Below, in pieces: positions 16,413 to 25,544 of a stretch of 64,000 nucleotides of DNA. The notes under the pieces were generated by a model. That model worked only from the letters and a program-made list of their open reading frames with translations. It was not told the origin of the DNA and did no database searches. The stretch's first letter is position 1. Each line of letters opens with the position of its first letter. The stretch spans positions 29,746 to 93,745 of the forward strand of contig JBBDWK010000081.1 of the NCBI GenBank assembly GCA_040902885.1, read 5' to 3'. The stretch comes from JBBDWK01 sp040902885 (GTDB lineage: Bacteria > Acidobacteriota > Terriglobia > Bryobacterales > Bryobacteraceae). Position numbers and translations under genes: made by a program.

Positions 16413-17548
16413 CCCGCATGCTCGCTTACATTGAGAAGCATGCCCATCAGCGCCAGCGTGCTAAGGAGGGAGTTGCCTCCGTAGCTGATCATCGGCAGGG
16501 GGATGCCCTTGGTTGGCATCATCGCCAGAACCACGCTCATGTTCATGAAGCCTTGCACCACGATCATCGTGGTGATTCCCAGGGCCAGGTAACGGCCGAA
16601 ATCGTCGTTGATGCAGACGGCGGCGCGCAGACCCCGCCAGAGAATCAGGAGGAATCCGGCCAGCACGCCCAGGGAGCCAAGCAGGCCGATCTCCTCGCTG
16701 ACCACGGCATAGATGAAGTCGTTATGCGCCTCGGGCAGATACAGCAGCTTCTGCTTGCCCTGCATCAGGCCCAGGCCCGCCGGCCCGCCCGCGCCGACCG
16801 CGATCTTCGACTGCTCGGCCTGATAACTCGTATCGCGCGCGGTCAGCGACGTCCGCAGATAGGCTTTCACCCGCCCCTGCTCGTCAATCTTGTCGATCAG
16901 CTTGTAATCGGGGTCAACGTACCCCACGATGCGCGCCAGGCGATAAGGTTTGGAGACGATGAAGAACACTACGCCCACCGAGGCCACCGCGATGGCGATC
17001 GCGCAATAACGCCACTCGAGCCCGGCCACAAAGAACACCACGGTTGCGGCGGCGGCCAGCACCACCGCAGTGCCGAGGTCGGCGATCACCACGCCCATGG
17101 TGACCAGCCCAACTGCCAGCGCGGCCGGGAACAGCGTGTGCCGGTTGTTGATGGCTCGCGCGCGCATGGTGACGAAGAAGGCCAGAAAGACCACCAGCGC
17201 GGGTTTGGCAAGCTCGGAGGGTTGCAATCCAACCGGCCCCATGCGAATCCAGCGGTGCTGCCGGCCGTCGATAAAGTAAACCATCATCAGCAGCATCAGG
17301 ACCACGCCCACGGCCGTGAAAGCCACCGCGGAGCTTTGCATCCAGCGATAATGGGTGCGCTTCAGAAGCATCATCACGCAGATGGACGCCACCAGCCACG
17401 ACGCCTGGCGTATCAGAAAATACTGGCTCGAGTTGAACTTGAGCTGCGCCATGACGGACGAGGCGCTATAGACCATCACCAGCCCGAAGAAGGCCATGGA
17501 GAGGACCGTGCCAAACAGGACCCAGTCGGTCTTGAGACGTTGCGGCAT
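16409..17548 (-). CDS. ftsW: Lipid II polymerase / division protein FtsW
   Basis: 379 residues with about ten hydrophobic segments, the SEDS family topology. Recognisable elements are PSELAKPALVVFLAFF in the middle, PEAHNDFIYAVVSEEIGLLG toward the C-terminus and the closing GIPLPMISYGGNSLLSTLALMG motif. Placement between murD and murG in the dcw cluster favours FtsW over RodA. SEDS proteins polymerise lipid II together with the class B PBP, here ftsI of the same operon. Confidence 0.95.
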   Translation of the reverse strand: MPQRLKTDWVLFGTVLSMAFFGLVMVYSASSVMAQLKFNSSQYFLIRQASWLVASICVMMLLKRTHYRWMQSSAVAFTAVGVVLMLLMMVYFIDGRQHRWIRMGPVGLQPSELAKPALVVFLAFFVTMRARAINNRHTLFPAALAVGLVTMGVVIADLGTAVVLAAAATVVFFVAGLEWRYCAIAIAVASVGVVFFIVSKPYRLARIVGYVDPDYKLIDKIDEQGRVKAYLRTSLTARDTSYQAEQSKIAVGAGGPAGLGLMQGKQKLLYLPEAHNDFIYAVVSEEIGLLGSLGVLAGFLLILWRGLRAAVCINDDFGRYLALGITTMIVVQGFMNMSVVLAMMPTKGIPLPMISYGGNSLLSTLALMGMLLNVSEHAG

Positions 17549-18862
17549 TCAGGCAACCTCCCGGAGCGAGGCAACGACCGATTTAAAAACTCTTCCGCGA
17601 TGCTCGTAATTCTCGAATTGATCGAAGCTGGCGCAGGCCGGAGCGAGCAGCACCGTGTTTCCCGGCTGCGCGCGACGCACGGCCTCGGCGACGGCGGCCT
17701 CCAGCGTGCCGCAATCCGTCAGCTCCACGCGGTTCCCGATCTGGCCGCGGATCGTGGGCGCGGCGGCGCCAATCAACAGCACACCACGCGCCTTGCGCCG
17801 GAGGGAATCGGCAAGGACGGTGTAGTCGCTGCCCTTGTCCTTGCCGCCCAGGATGACGAACAACCCGCCGTCGAACGCATCCAGGGCCTTTTGCGTAGCG
17901 TCCACGTTGGTCGCCTTGGAATCGTTGTAGAAGTCCACGCCGTTCAGCCGGCGAACAAACTCCAGGCGGTGTTCCACCCCAGCGAAGCCGCGGATGGCGC
18001 GGGCAATTTGTTCCAGGTTCGCGCCCGCCAGCCGTGCGGCGGCCGCCGCGGCCATCACATTCTCCAGGTTGTGCCGCCCGCGAATGGGAACGGCGGCGGC
18101 GGGAATGACCTCGTCGTCGTCGAACCAGATTCGGCCGTCGCGCAGCCATACGCCCGGGGTGACGGGGCGCGTGAGACTGAACCACAATGGCGAGGCTTTG
18201 GTGCAGGCGGCGTAGCCGACGCAAGTCGCATCGTCGGCATTCAGCACCGCGAAATCGCCGGAGCGCTGGGTCTCGAACAGGCGTCCCTTGGCGGCGGCGT
18301 ACCGCTCCAGCGTCCCGTGCCGGTCGAGATGGTCCGGCGTCACGTTCAAAGCGACGCCGATTTCGGCGTGGAAGTCGCTGACAGTCTCCAGTTGAAAACT
18401 GGAGAGCTCCAGCACGTTCCACTGGCCGTCCCGGGAAGGGTCGATCATGGCGGTAACAGGAGTGCCGATATTGCCGCCGACCTGAACGGGAATTCCGCAC
18501 TCGCGCAGGATATGTCCCACGAGCGCGGTAGTTGTCGTCTTTCCGTTCGAGCCCGTAATGCCGATGGTCTTCCCCCTGAGGAACCCTGACGCCAGTTCCA
18601 CCTCGCCAATCACCCGCACACCCTTCTCGCGCGCCTTCCTCAGCGGCTCCAGGTCGCTGGGCACGCCCGGCGAGAGCACGATCCAATCGCAGTTCTCGAA
18701 AACCTCGTCGCTCTGCAGGCCAAACGGGACTGGCAGTCCGTCTACCGGCTTTGTATCCGTGGCGCGCACCTCCGCCCCATGGCGCAGCAACAGATCGACC
18801 ACAGCCCGGCCGCTGCGGGCCATCCCGACCACGAGCACTTTCTTTCCCGCCGGCGATTTCAC
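17549..18862 (-). CDS. murD: UDP-N-acetylmuramoylalanine--D-glutamate ligase MurD
   Basis: 437 residues. N-terminal VLVVGMARSGRAVVDLLLRHG, ATP loop GITGSNGKTTTTALVGHIL around residue 112, and the signatures NVTPDHLDRHG and VDFYNDSKATNVDAT identify MurD. The stop is directly adjacent to the ftsW start and its own start overlaps the mraY stop by 4 bp. It adds D-Glu to UDP-MurNAc-L-Ala. Confidence 0.98.
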   Translation of the reverse strand: MKSPAGKKVLVVGMARSGRAVVDLLLRHGAEVRATDTKPVDGLPVPFGLQSDEVFENCDWIVLSPGVPSDLEPLRKAREKGVRVIGEVELASGFLRGKTIGITGSNGKTTTTALVGHILRECGIPVQVGGNIGTPVTAMIDPSRDGQWNVLELSSFQLETVSDFHAEIGVALNVTPDHLDRHGTLERYAAAKGRLFETQRSGDFAVLNADDATCVGYAACTKASPLWFSLTRPVTPGVWLRDGRIWFDDDEVIPAAAVPIRGRHNLENVMAAAAAARLAGANLEQIARAIRGFAGVEHRLEFVRRLNGVDFYNDSKATNVDATQKALDAFDGGLFVILGGKDKGSDYTVLADSLRRKARGVLLIGAAAPTIRGQIGNRVELTDCGTLEAAVAEAVRRAQPGNTVLLAPACASFDQFENYEHRGRVFKSVVASLREVA

Positions 18863-19992
18863 CGTAGCTTCAATGTCGTTAACGCGAATAGCGCCAACAC
18901 CAAACCCGCAATCCAGAACCGCGCGATGATTTTCGACTCCTGCCAGCCCAGAGCTTCAAAGTGGTGATGCAAGGGCGCCATCTTGAAAATGCGTTTCCCT
19001 CTGAGCTTGAAGCTGCCCACCTGCAAGATCACGGACAGCGCCTCGATCACGAATACGCCGCCGATGAACAGCATTAGGATTTCCTGCTTGATCAGCACAG
19101 CCACAATCGCCATGCTCGCGCCCAGGGCGAGGGACCCCACATCGCCCATGAAGACTTCCGCCGGATGCGCGTTGTACCAGAGAAATCCCAGGCTCGCCCC
19201 GGTCATCGCCCCGCAGAAAATGGTCAGCTCGCTGGTGCGAGGATTCCGCACCAGATCCAGGTAGGCCGCCAGCTCCGCGTGTCCGCCTGTGTAAGTGAGC
19301 GCCGTGAGAGCGCCGGCCGCAATCACCATCAAGCCGATCGCGAGGCCGTCCAACCCATCCGTCAGATTGACGCCGTTTGAGAATCCCACCACCACCAGAA
19401 TCAAAAAAATGAAGAACGGCAACACGCCGATCGCGTAGGTCCAGGGGTTTTGCAACAGCGAGGGAATCAACAGGTCCGGCCGGAATTGCTTGAAGAACGG
19501 AACGTTCATGGCCGTCTCGTAGTTTCCGCGTGAGTGCATCGCCAGCAGCAGCGCACCCAGAATCAGCGCCATGGCCACCTGCAGCGTGAACTTTCTCCTG
19601 GCCGTCAGCCCGAGGTTGCGTTTCTTGAGCACCTTTGAGTAGTCGTCCCAGAACCCGATCGCCCCGTAGCCGAGCATTCCGGCCAAAACCAGCCAAATGT
19701 GAGCATTGCTGAGGTCGGCCCACAGCAGCGTCGGGATCACGATCGAAATGATGATCAGGACGCCGCCCATCGTCGGCGTGCCCGCCTTCTTCTGGTGAGA
19801 CCTCGGCCCCTCCTCGCGGATATGCTGGCCAATCTGAAATTCGCGCAATCTCGCGATCAGCCACGGACCCAGAACCACGCACAGGAACAGCGCCGTCAGG
19901 CTGGCGAACGCCGTGCGGGTGGTTACATACCGGAATACCCGGAACGGGCTGACCGAGGGAAACAGTTGTTCGAAAAGCAGGTAGTAAAGCAT
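18859..19992 (-). CDS. mraY: Phospho-N-acetylmuramoyl-pentapeptide transferase MraY
   Basis: 377 residues with ten predicted membrane segments. Motifs include HQKKAGTPTMGGVLI, the DD pair in GFWDDYSKVLKKRN, NLTDGLDGLAIGL and FMGDVGSLALG, and the C-terminal LHHHFEALGW. It transfers phospho-MurNAc-pentapeptide to undecaprenyl phosphate to form lipid I. It starts 8 bp after the murF stop. Confidence 0.98.
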   Translation of the reverse strand: MLYYLLFEQLFPSVSPFRVFRYVTTRTAFASLTALFLCVVLGPWLIARLREFQIGQHIREEGPRSHQKKAGTPTMGGVLIIISIVIPTLLWADLSNAHIWLVLAGMLGYGAIGFWDDYSKVLKKRNLGLTARRKFTLQVAMALILGALLLAMHSRGNYETAMNVPFFKQFRPDLLIPSLLQNPWTYAIGVLPFFIFLILVVVGFSNGVNLTDGLDGLAIGLMVIAAGALTALTYTGGHAELAAYLDLVRNPRTSELTIFCGAMTGASLGFLWYNAHPAEVFMGDVGSLALGASMAIVAVLIKQEILMLFIGGVFVIEALSVILQVGSFKLRGKRIFKMAPLHHHFEALGWQESKIIARFWIAGLVLALFALTTLKLR

Positions 19993-20000
19993 CGTCTGCC

Positions 20001-21359
20001 TCAGGAGCGGACCGTCTCCGCGGCATGACTCCCAAGAAATTTCTCCAGGGCCAGTTCGACCTTCACGCCCCGCGAGCCTTTGAACAGCAAAGCGTCCCCC
20101 TCGCGAATCAGTCCGCGCAGAAACTCGCCCGCCGTTGCGGGATCTTCGAAAAAGTACGCAGCGCCGCCCGACATTCCCGCCAGCACGGCCTCATCGACCA
20201 TGTGGCGTGCGGCGCCGCGTATCCCAATCAACAGATCAATCCCGCGTTCCGCGACATATTTGCCTACATCGCGGTGTAACGGCTCGGCCGAACGGCCAAG
20301 TTCGAGCATCTCCCCCAGCACGGCCACTCTGCGCCGCGCCGTCGCGGAGGCCAGCACGTCAATCATCGATCGCGCCGCCTCCGGGTTGGAGTTGTAGCAG
20401 TCGTTCCAAATCGTCACGCCATCGCGCACCAGGCGTTCCCCACGCATCTTCGGAAGAGTGAAGGCGCTCACCGCCCGGCGCAACGTCTCGAAGGGGACGG
20501 CGAAGACCCGCGCAACGGCGAGCGCCGCCAGCACGTTCATCACGCCATGACGTCCAACAAGCTGTGTTTTGAAGGGCACACGGTCCACGCAGAACCGCAC
20601 CCACTCGCCGCCCGGTACCATCTCCGTGGCTCGGACATCCGCTCCTGGAGAAAAGCCGAATGTAATGGAGCGGCCCGCATGCGCATCGCCGAACTTCGCC
20701 ACGCGCGGATCGTCGGCGTTCAGGACGGCCGTTCCGCCCCGAGGCAGCGCCTGGATCAACTCCCGCTTCGCGCGCGCGACATCCTCTATGGAATCGAAAT
20801 TCTCCACGTGCGCATATCCGGCGTTCGTCACCACGCCGATATCCGGCGCGGCGATCTCGCAAAGCGCGCGAATCTCACCGGCGTGATTCATGCCCATCTC
20901 GAGCACGGCGGCCCGGCACGCCTCCGGCAGCCGCAGAATGGAGAGCGGAACACCCACGTGATTGTTGAGGTTCCCCTCCGTTTTGCCGGCGGCGAGCAGA
21001 TGCGCGATGGCGTCCTTCGTCGTGGTCTTGCCGGCGCTGCCGGTCACCCCGATTACGGTTCCGCCCCATTCCCGGCGCGCTTCCGCCGCAAGCCGTTGCA
21101 GCGCGCGCAGCGGATTATCCACTTCGAGGGCGGGTGAAATTCCCCCCGCCCGGCCGGTCTCCACCACCACGCCCGCCGCGCCGCGCTCCATGGCCGCGGA
21201 CAGGTAATCGTGGCCGTCGTGGTTCGGCCCTCGCAAAGCGAAGTACAGATCGCCTGGCGCGAGCGTGCGCGTGTCCACACTCCAGCCGGAGACCATCCGC
21301 TCGTCTGCCGCAAAGGGGGCGGAGACGGCTTCGGCGATCTGTCGCCAGGAAAGTTTCAT
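20001..21359 (-). CDS. murF: UDP-MurNAc-tripeptide--D-alanyl-D-alanine ligase MurF
   Basis: 452 residues. The ATP loop is GVTGSAGKTTTKDAIAHLL near residue 105, followed by EMGMNHAGEIRAL and the nucleotide-contact motif WNDCYNSNPEAARSMIDVL. These are MurF features. The start overlaps the murE stop by 4 bp (ATGA). Confidence 0.97.
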   Translation of the reverse strand: MKLSWRQIAEAVSAPFAADERMVSGWSVDTRTLAPGDLYFALRGPNHDGHDYLSAAMERGAAGVVVETGRAGGISPALEVDNPLRALQRLAAEARREWGGTVIGVTGSAGKTTTKDAIAHLLAAGKTEGNLNNHVGVPLSILRLPEACRAAVLEMGMNHAGEIRALCEIAAPDIGVVTNAGYAHVENFDSIEDVARAKRELIQALPRGGTAVLNADDPRVAKFGDAHAGRSITFGFSPGADVRATEMVPGGEWVRFCVDRVPFKTQLVGRHGVMNVLAALAVARVFAVPFETLRRAVSAFTLPKMRGERLVRDGVTIWNDCYNSNPEAARSMIDVLASATARRRVAVLGEMLELGRSAEPLHRDVGKYVAERGIDLLIGIRGAARHMVDEAVLAGMSGGAAYFFEDPATAGEFLRGLIREGDALLFKGSRGVKVELALEKFLGSHAAETVRS

Positions 21360-22849
21360 TCGCGCTCCCGGCGATAGCCGAACCCGCGCAGAACCTCGCG
21401 AGCCACCTGACGGTCGTCGAATGGAATTGTCCGGTCTTTCAGAACCTGGTACGTTTCGTGACCCTTTCCCGCGATCAGCACGATATCGCCGTCGCCAGCC
21501 TCCTCAATTGCCCGCCGGATGGCGGTGGCGCGGTCCGGCTCGATGATGTGCGGCGTATCGTGACGCCGCAGACCCACCAGCGCGTCGTTGATAATGGCCG
21601 CCGGCTCTTCCGAGCGCGGGTTATCGGTTGTGAGCACCACCAGATCGCTGAGCTCGCCCGCCGCGGAAGCCATCAAGGGACGCTTGGCGCGATCGCGGTC
21701 GCCGCCGCATCCAAACACGGTGATCAGGCGCTTCATTTCCAGGCTGCGCGCCACGGCAATGGTGTTGCGCAGGGCATCGTCGGTGTGCGCGTAGTCGACC
21801 ACCACCAGGAACGGCTGCCTTTCGTCCACGCGCTCGAAGCGTCCGGGGACGGACTTGAGGTCCGCGATGCCGCGCGCCACCGTCTCCGGCGCAACGCCAT
21901 AGCTGAGGCCCGCGCTGCACGCCGCCAGAATGTTATAGACGTTGATCCGTCCGATCAGCGGGGACTCCACCCGGAAGCGCTCCTTTCGAAACTGTATGTC
22001 AAACCGCAGCCCTCGTGAGGTGGAAGAGATGTGGCGGGCGCGTACGTCCGCGTCCGGCCCCAGACCGTACTGCAGGCACTCGGTCGCGGCTGGGGGTGCA
22101 ATCGTCTTTCCATATTCGTCGTCGCGATTGATGGCGGCGAAGCGCGGAGGCGGTCCGCCCGCTCCCTGAAAAAGCAGCTCTTTGGCGGCGAAATACTCCT
22201 GCATCGTCCCGTGAAAGTCCAGGTGATCCCGCGTCAGGTTTGTGAACACCGCCGTGTGGAAATGGAGGCCGTACACTCTGCCCAGCGCCAGCGCGTGGGA
22301 GGAAACTTCCATGGTAACGTGCGTGCCTCCCAGCGTCAGCAGCTCGCGAAACAGGCGATGCAGATCCAATGATTCGGGCGTCGTATTCACGGCCGGCAGA
22401 ACACGGCCGGCCAGATGGTATTCGATCGTCCCGATGAGGGCGGTTGTGGAACCGGTCGCGCGCAGAATGGAGTCGATCAGAAAACCAGTGGTGGTCTTTC
22501 CATTAGTGCCGGTGATGCCCGTGAGACCGAGTTTCTCATCCGGCGCCCCGTAAAACCTGCGTGCGGCGAGCGCCAGAGCCTGGCGGCCATGCGCTACCTC
22601 AATCCACTGGCCCGGGAAATCGTCCGGCCTGGGCGATTCGCTGACCACGGCCAGCGCGCCGCGCTCCAGCGCCTGCCGCGCGAAAGCCCGTCCGTCCGCC
22701 TGTTGTCCGGGAAACGCAAAGAAAAGATAGCTGCGAGCAATGCGTCGGGAATCGTAGTCGAGGCCTTCCACCCGAGCGCCTGTTAGCGCCGCCCCGGCGG
22801 GCGTCTTCAGCGGGACGCCTTCCAAGATCTCCCCCACAGTCATCGCCAT
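21356..22849 (-). CDS. murE: UDP-MurNAc-dipeptide--2,6-diaminopimelate ligase MurE
   Basis: 497 residues. ATP loop GITGTNGKTTTGFLIDSIL near residue 115 and the mid-domain NLTRDHLDFHGTM. The substrate-selecting motif reads DNPR (TTDNPRSEEP), which in the family indicates meso-diaminopimelate rather than lysine, so the organism should have DAP-type peptidoglycan. It directly follows the ftsI stop codon with no gap. Confidence 0.97.
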   Translation of the reverse strand: MAMTVGEILEGVPLKTPAGAALTGARVEGLDYDSRRIARSYLFFAFPGQQADGRAFARQALERGALAVVSESPRPDDFPGQWIEVAHGRQALALAARRFYGAPDEKLGLTGITGTNGKTTTGFLIDSILRATGSTTALIGTIEYHLAGRVLPAVNTTPESLDLHRLFRELLTLGGTHVTMEVSSHALALGRVYGLHFHTAVFTNLTRDHLDFHGTMQEYFAAKELLFQGAGGPPPRFAAINRDDEYGKTIAPPAATECLQYGLGPDADVRARHISSTSRGLRFDIQFRKERFRVESPLIGRINVYNILAACSAGLSYGVAPETVARGIADLKSVPGRFERVDERQPFLVVVDYAHTDDALRNTIAVARSLEMKRLITVFGCGGDRDRAKRPLMASAAGELSDLVVLTTDNPRSEEPAAIINDALVGLRRHDTPHIIEPDRATAIRRAIEEAGDGDIVLIAGKGHETYQVLKDRTIPFDDRQVAREVLRGFGYRRERE

Positions 22850-24901
22850 CTATCGGGCCAGGGCTTGCTGCCGCCCCGCCCCCAGAGCGAACTGCACGCG
22901 TACCCGCTGCCCGGGCTCCAGTGCCGCGCCCGGCGGCGGAACCTGCTCCCGCGCGATACCGGTGCCGTCCAAAAGCACGGGAACGCCCAGAGCCGCAGCC
23001 TCCTCCACCACGGCGCGCATGCTCTTGCCGTGGAAGTTGGGCGCCTTGGGACCGGGTTTTGTTTCTGGGACTTCGGCGACTTGATTTTCCTCCTCGATCA
23101 GGGGGCCTTCCGGGCTGAGTTCGGCGATCGACAGGTCCTCCACCTCCAAATCCGCGGGCGCCTGGGGTGTTTTCCCCTTTTCTTCGGGGACGTCTTCGGG
23201 AAGGTCTTTGGGTACGTCCAGCACTCGCAAGGCTTCGCTCGCGACGGCGTGAAAGACCGGGCCGGCCACTTTGCCGCCGAATTCGCGCGAGCCGTTCAGC
23301 GTCACCACCACCACGATTGCCGGATTGGTTACGGGCGCGAATCCCATGAAGCTCGCGTTGTAGAAGCTGGTATAACGGCGGTTTTCAAAATCGAAGATTT
23401 GGGCGGACCCGGTCTTTCCGGCCGAGCTGTAGCCTTCCAGCCGCGCGTTGCGGCCGGTTCCCCGCAGGACCACGCCCTCCATCATCTGGCGCATGGTGAA
23501 TGCGGTCTCCGGTTTCAAGATGCGGACCGGAGGCTCAACCTGCTCCTCCCTGGCCGCGAACTCGCCCGGCCTCTGCCGCTTCAGCACCAGGCGCGGCTTC
23601 ACCAGCAGACCTCCATTGGCAATCACCGAGCAGGCGCGCGCCAGTTGCACCGAGGTCGTGCTGATTTCATGGCCCATGGATACGGAAGCGATCGAGGTCT
23701 TGCCCCATCCGTCCAGGCGGCGGAACATGCCGGACGACTCCGCGGGAAGCGGAATGCCGCTCTCCTCGCCGAATCCGAACCGCCGCACATAGTTGTGGAG
23801 ACGCTTCTCCCCCACCCTCATTCCGATCTGAATGGCTCCGATGTTGCTCGACTTCTCCAGCACCTGCGCCATGGTGATGGTTCCGAAGCCCCGTTTGGCC
23901 TCATGCACCACGCGGCCGAAAAACTTCATGGCGCCATTGCCGCAGTTGATCAACGTGTCCGGACGCAAAGACGTAGTCTCGAGCGCCGCGGCCAGAGTGA
24001 TTACCTTGAATACGGACCCGGGCTCGAAGGGAGCGGAGACAGCCGAATTCTGTCGGGCCGCAAGCTCGCCGGCTCCGGTTGGCGGATGGCCGGGATCGTA
24101 GCGCGGGTAGTTGGCCATGGCCAGTATCTCGCCCGTATGCGGGTTCATGACGACGAGGCTGCCAGTGGGGCAGCGGTTCGCTTTAGCCGCGAGAACCAGC
24201 TCGCGCTCGGCGACAAACTGGATGCGCTCGTCGATGGAGAGCGTAATGCTCTTGCCCGCCAGCGGCTCGGCGGAGAGCTGCGATTCGATGCCGCGCCGCT
24301 TCACGTCCGTGAGCATGCGCGCCGCGCCTTGCCGGCCGCGCAGCTCGGATTCGAAACTCTTCTCTACCCCCACCGTGCCGCTTTCCCGGTGATCCACCGT
24401 GCCCACCACGTGCGAGGCGACCAGGCCTTTCGGATAGTGCCGCTGGCTCTCGGATTCAAACTCGATCCATTCCAGCCGCAGGCTGCGCAACCGCTCCGAC
24501 TCGAGTGGCGAGATCTTGCGTTTGATCCAGAGAAAGCCGCGCCGGTTCCGGACGGCCGAGCGAAGCTTCTCACGCAGCTGATCCGCATCCAGGGAGAGTA
24601 TGGGGGAGAGGATGTCGGCGGCGACGGCCGGATCGGACAGCAGGAGCGGATTCACGAAGACCGAATCCATCGGCACGCTCATCGCCAGTGGCTCGCCGTT
24701 GCGGTCGAAGATGGTTCCCCGCGGCGCGGGAATCTCTATCAACCGCTCCTGCTGATGCCTCGCCATGCGGGCATATTCGTCATGACGAAGTATCTGAAGA
24801 TAAATCAGCTTGGCGCAGATCAGGATGGCCCAAAGGAGCGCGCCGGCGGCCAGCCATGTCAGCCGGCGGAACGCATCGGACCTGGCGCGAGAGTCGACCA
24901 A
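22850..24901 (-). CDS. ftsI: Class B penicillin-binding protein FtsI (PBP3) with C-terminal PASTA domain
   Basis: 683 residues. A membrane anchor lies at about 10-35. The dimerisation domain follows (EIPAPRGTIFDRNGEPLA). The transpeptidase motifs are SVFK (FEPGSVFKVITLAAALE), SSN (EKSSNIGAIQIG) and KTG (SAGKTGSAQIF). After an acidic Pro/Glu-rich linker (about 585-620), the last 65 residues form one PASTA repeat (PNFHGKSMRAVVEEAAALGV). It cross-links septal peptidoglycan in the periplasm, and the PASTA unit may sense or hold uncross-linked strands. Confidence 0.96.
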   Translation of the reverse strand: MVDSRARSDAFRRLTWLAAGALLWAILICAKLIYLQILRHDEYARMARHQQERLIEIPAPRGTIFDRNGEPLAMSVPMDSVFVNPLLLSDPAVAADILSPILSLDADQLREKLRSAVRNRRGFLWIKRKISPLESERLRSLRLEWIEFESESQRHYPKGLVASHVVGTVDHRESGTVGVEKSFESELRGRQGAARMLTDVKRRGIESQLSAEPLAGKSITLSIDERIQFVAERELVLAAKANRCPTGSLVVMNPHTGEILAMANYPRYDPGHPPTGAGELAARQNSAVSAPFEPGSVFKVITLAAALETTSLRPDTLINCGNGAMKFFGRVVHEAKRGFGTITMAQVLEKSSNIGAIQIGMRVGEKRLHNYVRRFGFGEESGIPLPAESSGMFRRLDGWGKTSIASVSMGHEISTTSVQLARACSVIANGGLLVKPRLVLKRQRPGEFAAREEQVEPPVRILKPETAFTMRQMMEGVVLRGTGRNARLEGYSSAGKTGSAQIFDFENRRYTSFYNASFMGFAPVTNPAIVVVVTLNGSREFGGKVAGPVFHAVASEALRVLDVPKDLPEDVPEEKGKTPQAPADLEVEDLSIAELSPEGPLIEEENQVAEVPETKPGPKAPNFHGKSMRAVVEEAAALGVPVLLDGTGIAREQVPPPGAALEPGQRVRVQFALGAGRQQALAR

Positions 24902-24914
24902 TGGCTGCCTCTGC

Positions 24915-25403
24915 TTAGCGAGAGGATGTTTTCAGATTCATGGCCAGGGCCGGATCGTTTCCGTCCAGATGGATCACCTGTCCTGGCTGCGGATTAACCA
25001 GTTCCTGCTGCCGGGCGAGCTCTTCCAGGCGATCCGGCCGAAGCAAAGAGGCTTCCGCCACTTCCAGGCGCTTTCGCTCGTCCAAAAGCTGCTGCCGTTC
25101 ATGCTTCAGGGCCTGGATCTGGTAGCCGGCGAGAATTCCGGCAACGTTGGGCGCGATCGTACTCACTAGCAGCACCGCCGCTACGCAGGCCACCCCGATG
25201 GCCGACCAACATTCCCCGCGCGCCCGCGGATCGGCCTCCCGAACCAGCCGCGAGTTGTCGATACGCTTGGAGAAGAAGTAAACATCTTCATTGGGCAGAG
25301 CCCGCAATCGATTCCGCCGTGCGTAGCGCACAACGGTCCTCGCTCCCGCCTCTTCGCGGGCCGCAAGATCGAACCTTCTGAAAAAAGTCGCCAGCGTCGC
25401 CAT
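24915..25403 (-). CDS. ftsL: FtsL-like divisome protein
   Basis: 162 residues. A basic cytoplasmic part of about 70 residues is followed by one membrane segment (about 66-90, SAIGVACVAAVLLVSTIAPN). A heptad-rich coiled coil then spans about 95-140 (ALKHERQQLLDERKRLEVAEASLL). The end RLEELARQQELVNPQPGQVIHL is a typical FtsL tail. Sequence conservation in this family is low; the call rests on topology and on position between rsmH and ftsI. Confidence 0.8.
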   Translation of the reverse strand: MATLATFFRRFDLAAREEAGARTVVRYARRNRLRALPNEDVYFFSKRIDNSRLVREADPRARGECWSAIGVACVAAVLLVSTIAPNVAGILAGYQIQALKHERQQLLDERKRLEVAEASLLRPDRLEELARQQELVNPQPGQVIHLDGNDPALAMNLKTSSR

Positions 25404-25477
25404 TCTATTCCCGCCTAACCCCGATACCTTCCACCCGTGCCAAACTCCCCTAGCGCCGGATTATCACCGACGCCTCG

Positions 25478-25544
25478 GCAACCGCTCCCTGACGGTCGCG
25501 GCTCCGTAAGTCCTTCCGAGCCGCGACCGTCAGGGAGCGGTTGC
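25478..25544 (-). repeat. Perfect long-arm hairpin (dispersed palindromic repeat)
   Basis: Two perfectly complementary 27-bp arms (25478-25504 and 25518-25544) flank a 13-bp loop. The right arm abuts and shares 1 bp with the rsmH stop codon, so the element lies inside the dcw transcript between rsmH and ftsL. A second copy is at 63946-64000 and a half copy at 13081-13103. No T-run follows on either strand, so it is not a classic terminator. A stem this long would affect mRNA decay or read-through. Confidence 0.9.

Noticed and set aside
16406..18589. 727-residue plus-strand frame opposite ftsW-murD
   Set aside because: His- and Arg-rich composition typical of antisense translation; the minus-strand genes are certain.
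22865..24997. 710-residue plus-strand frame opposite ftsI
   Set aside because: Antisense to a complete penicillin-binding protein, with no recognisable domain.
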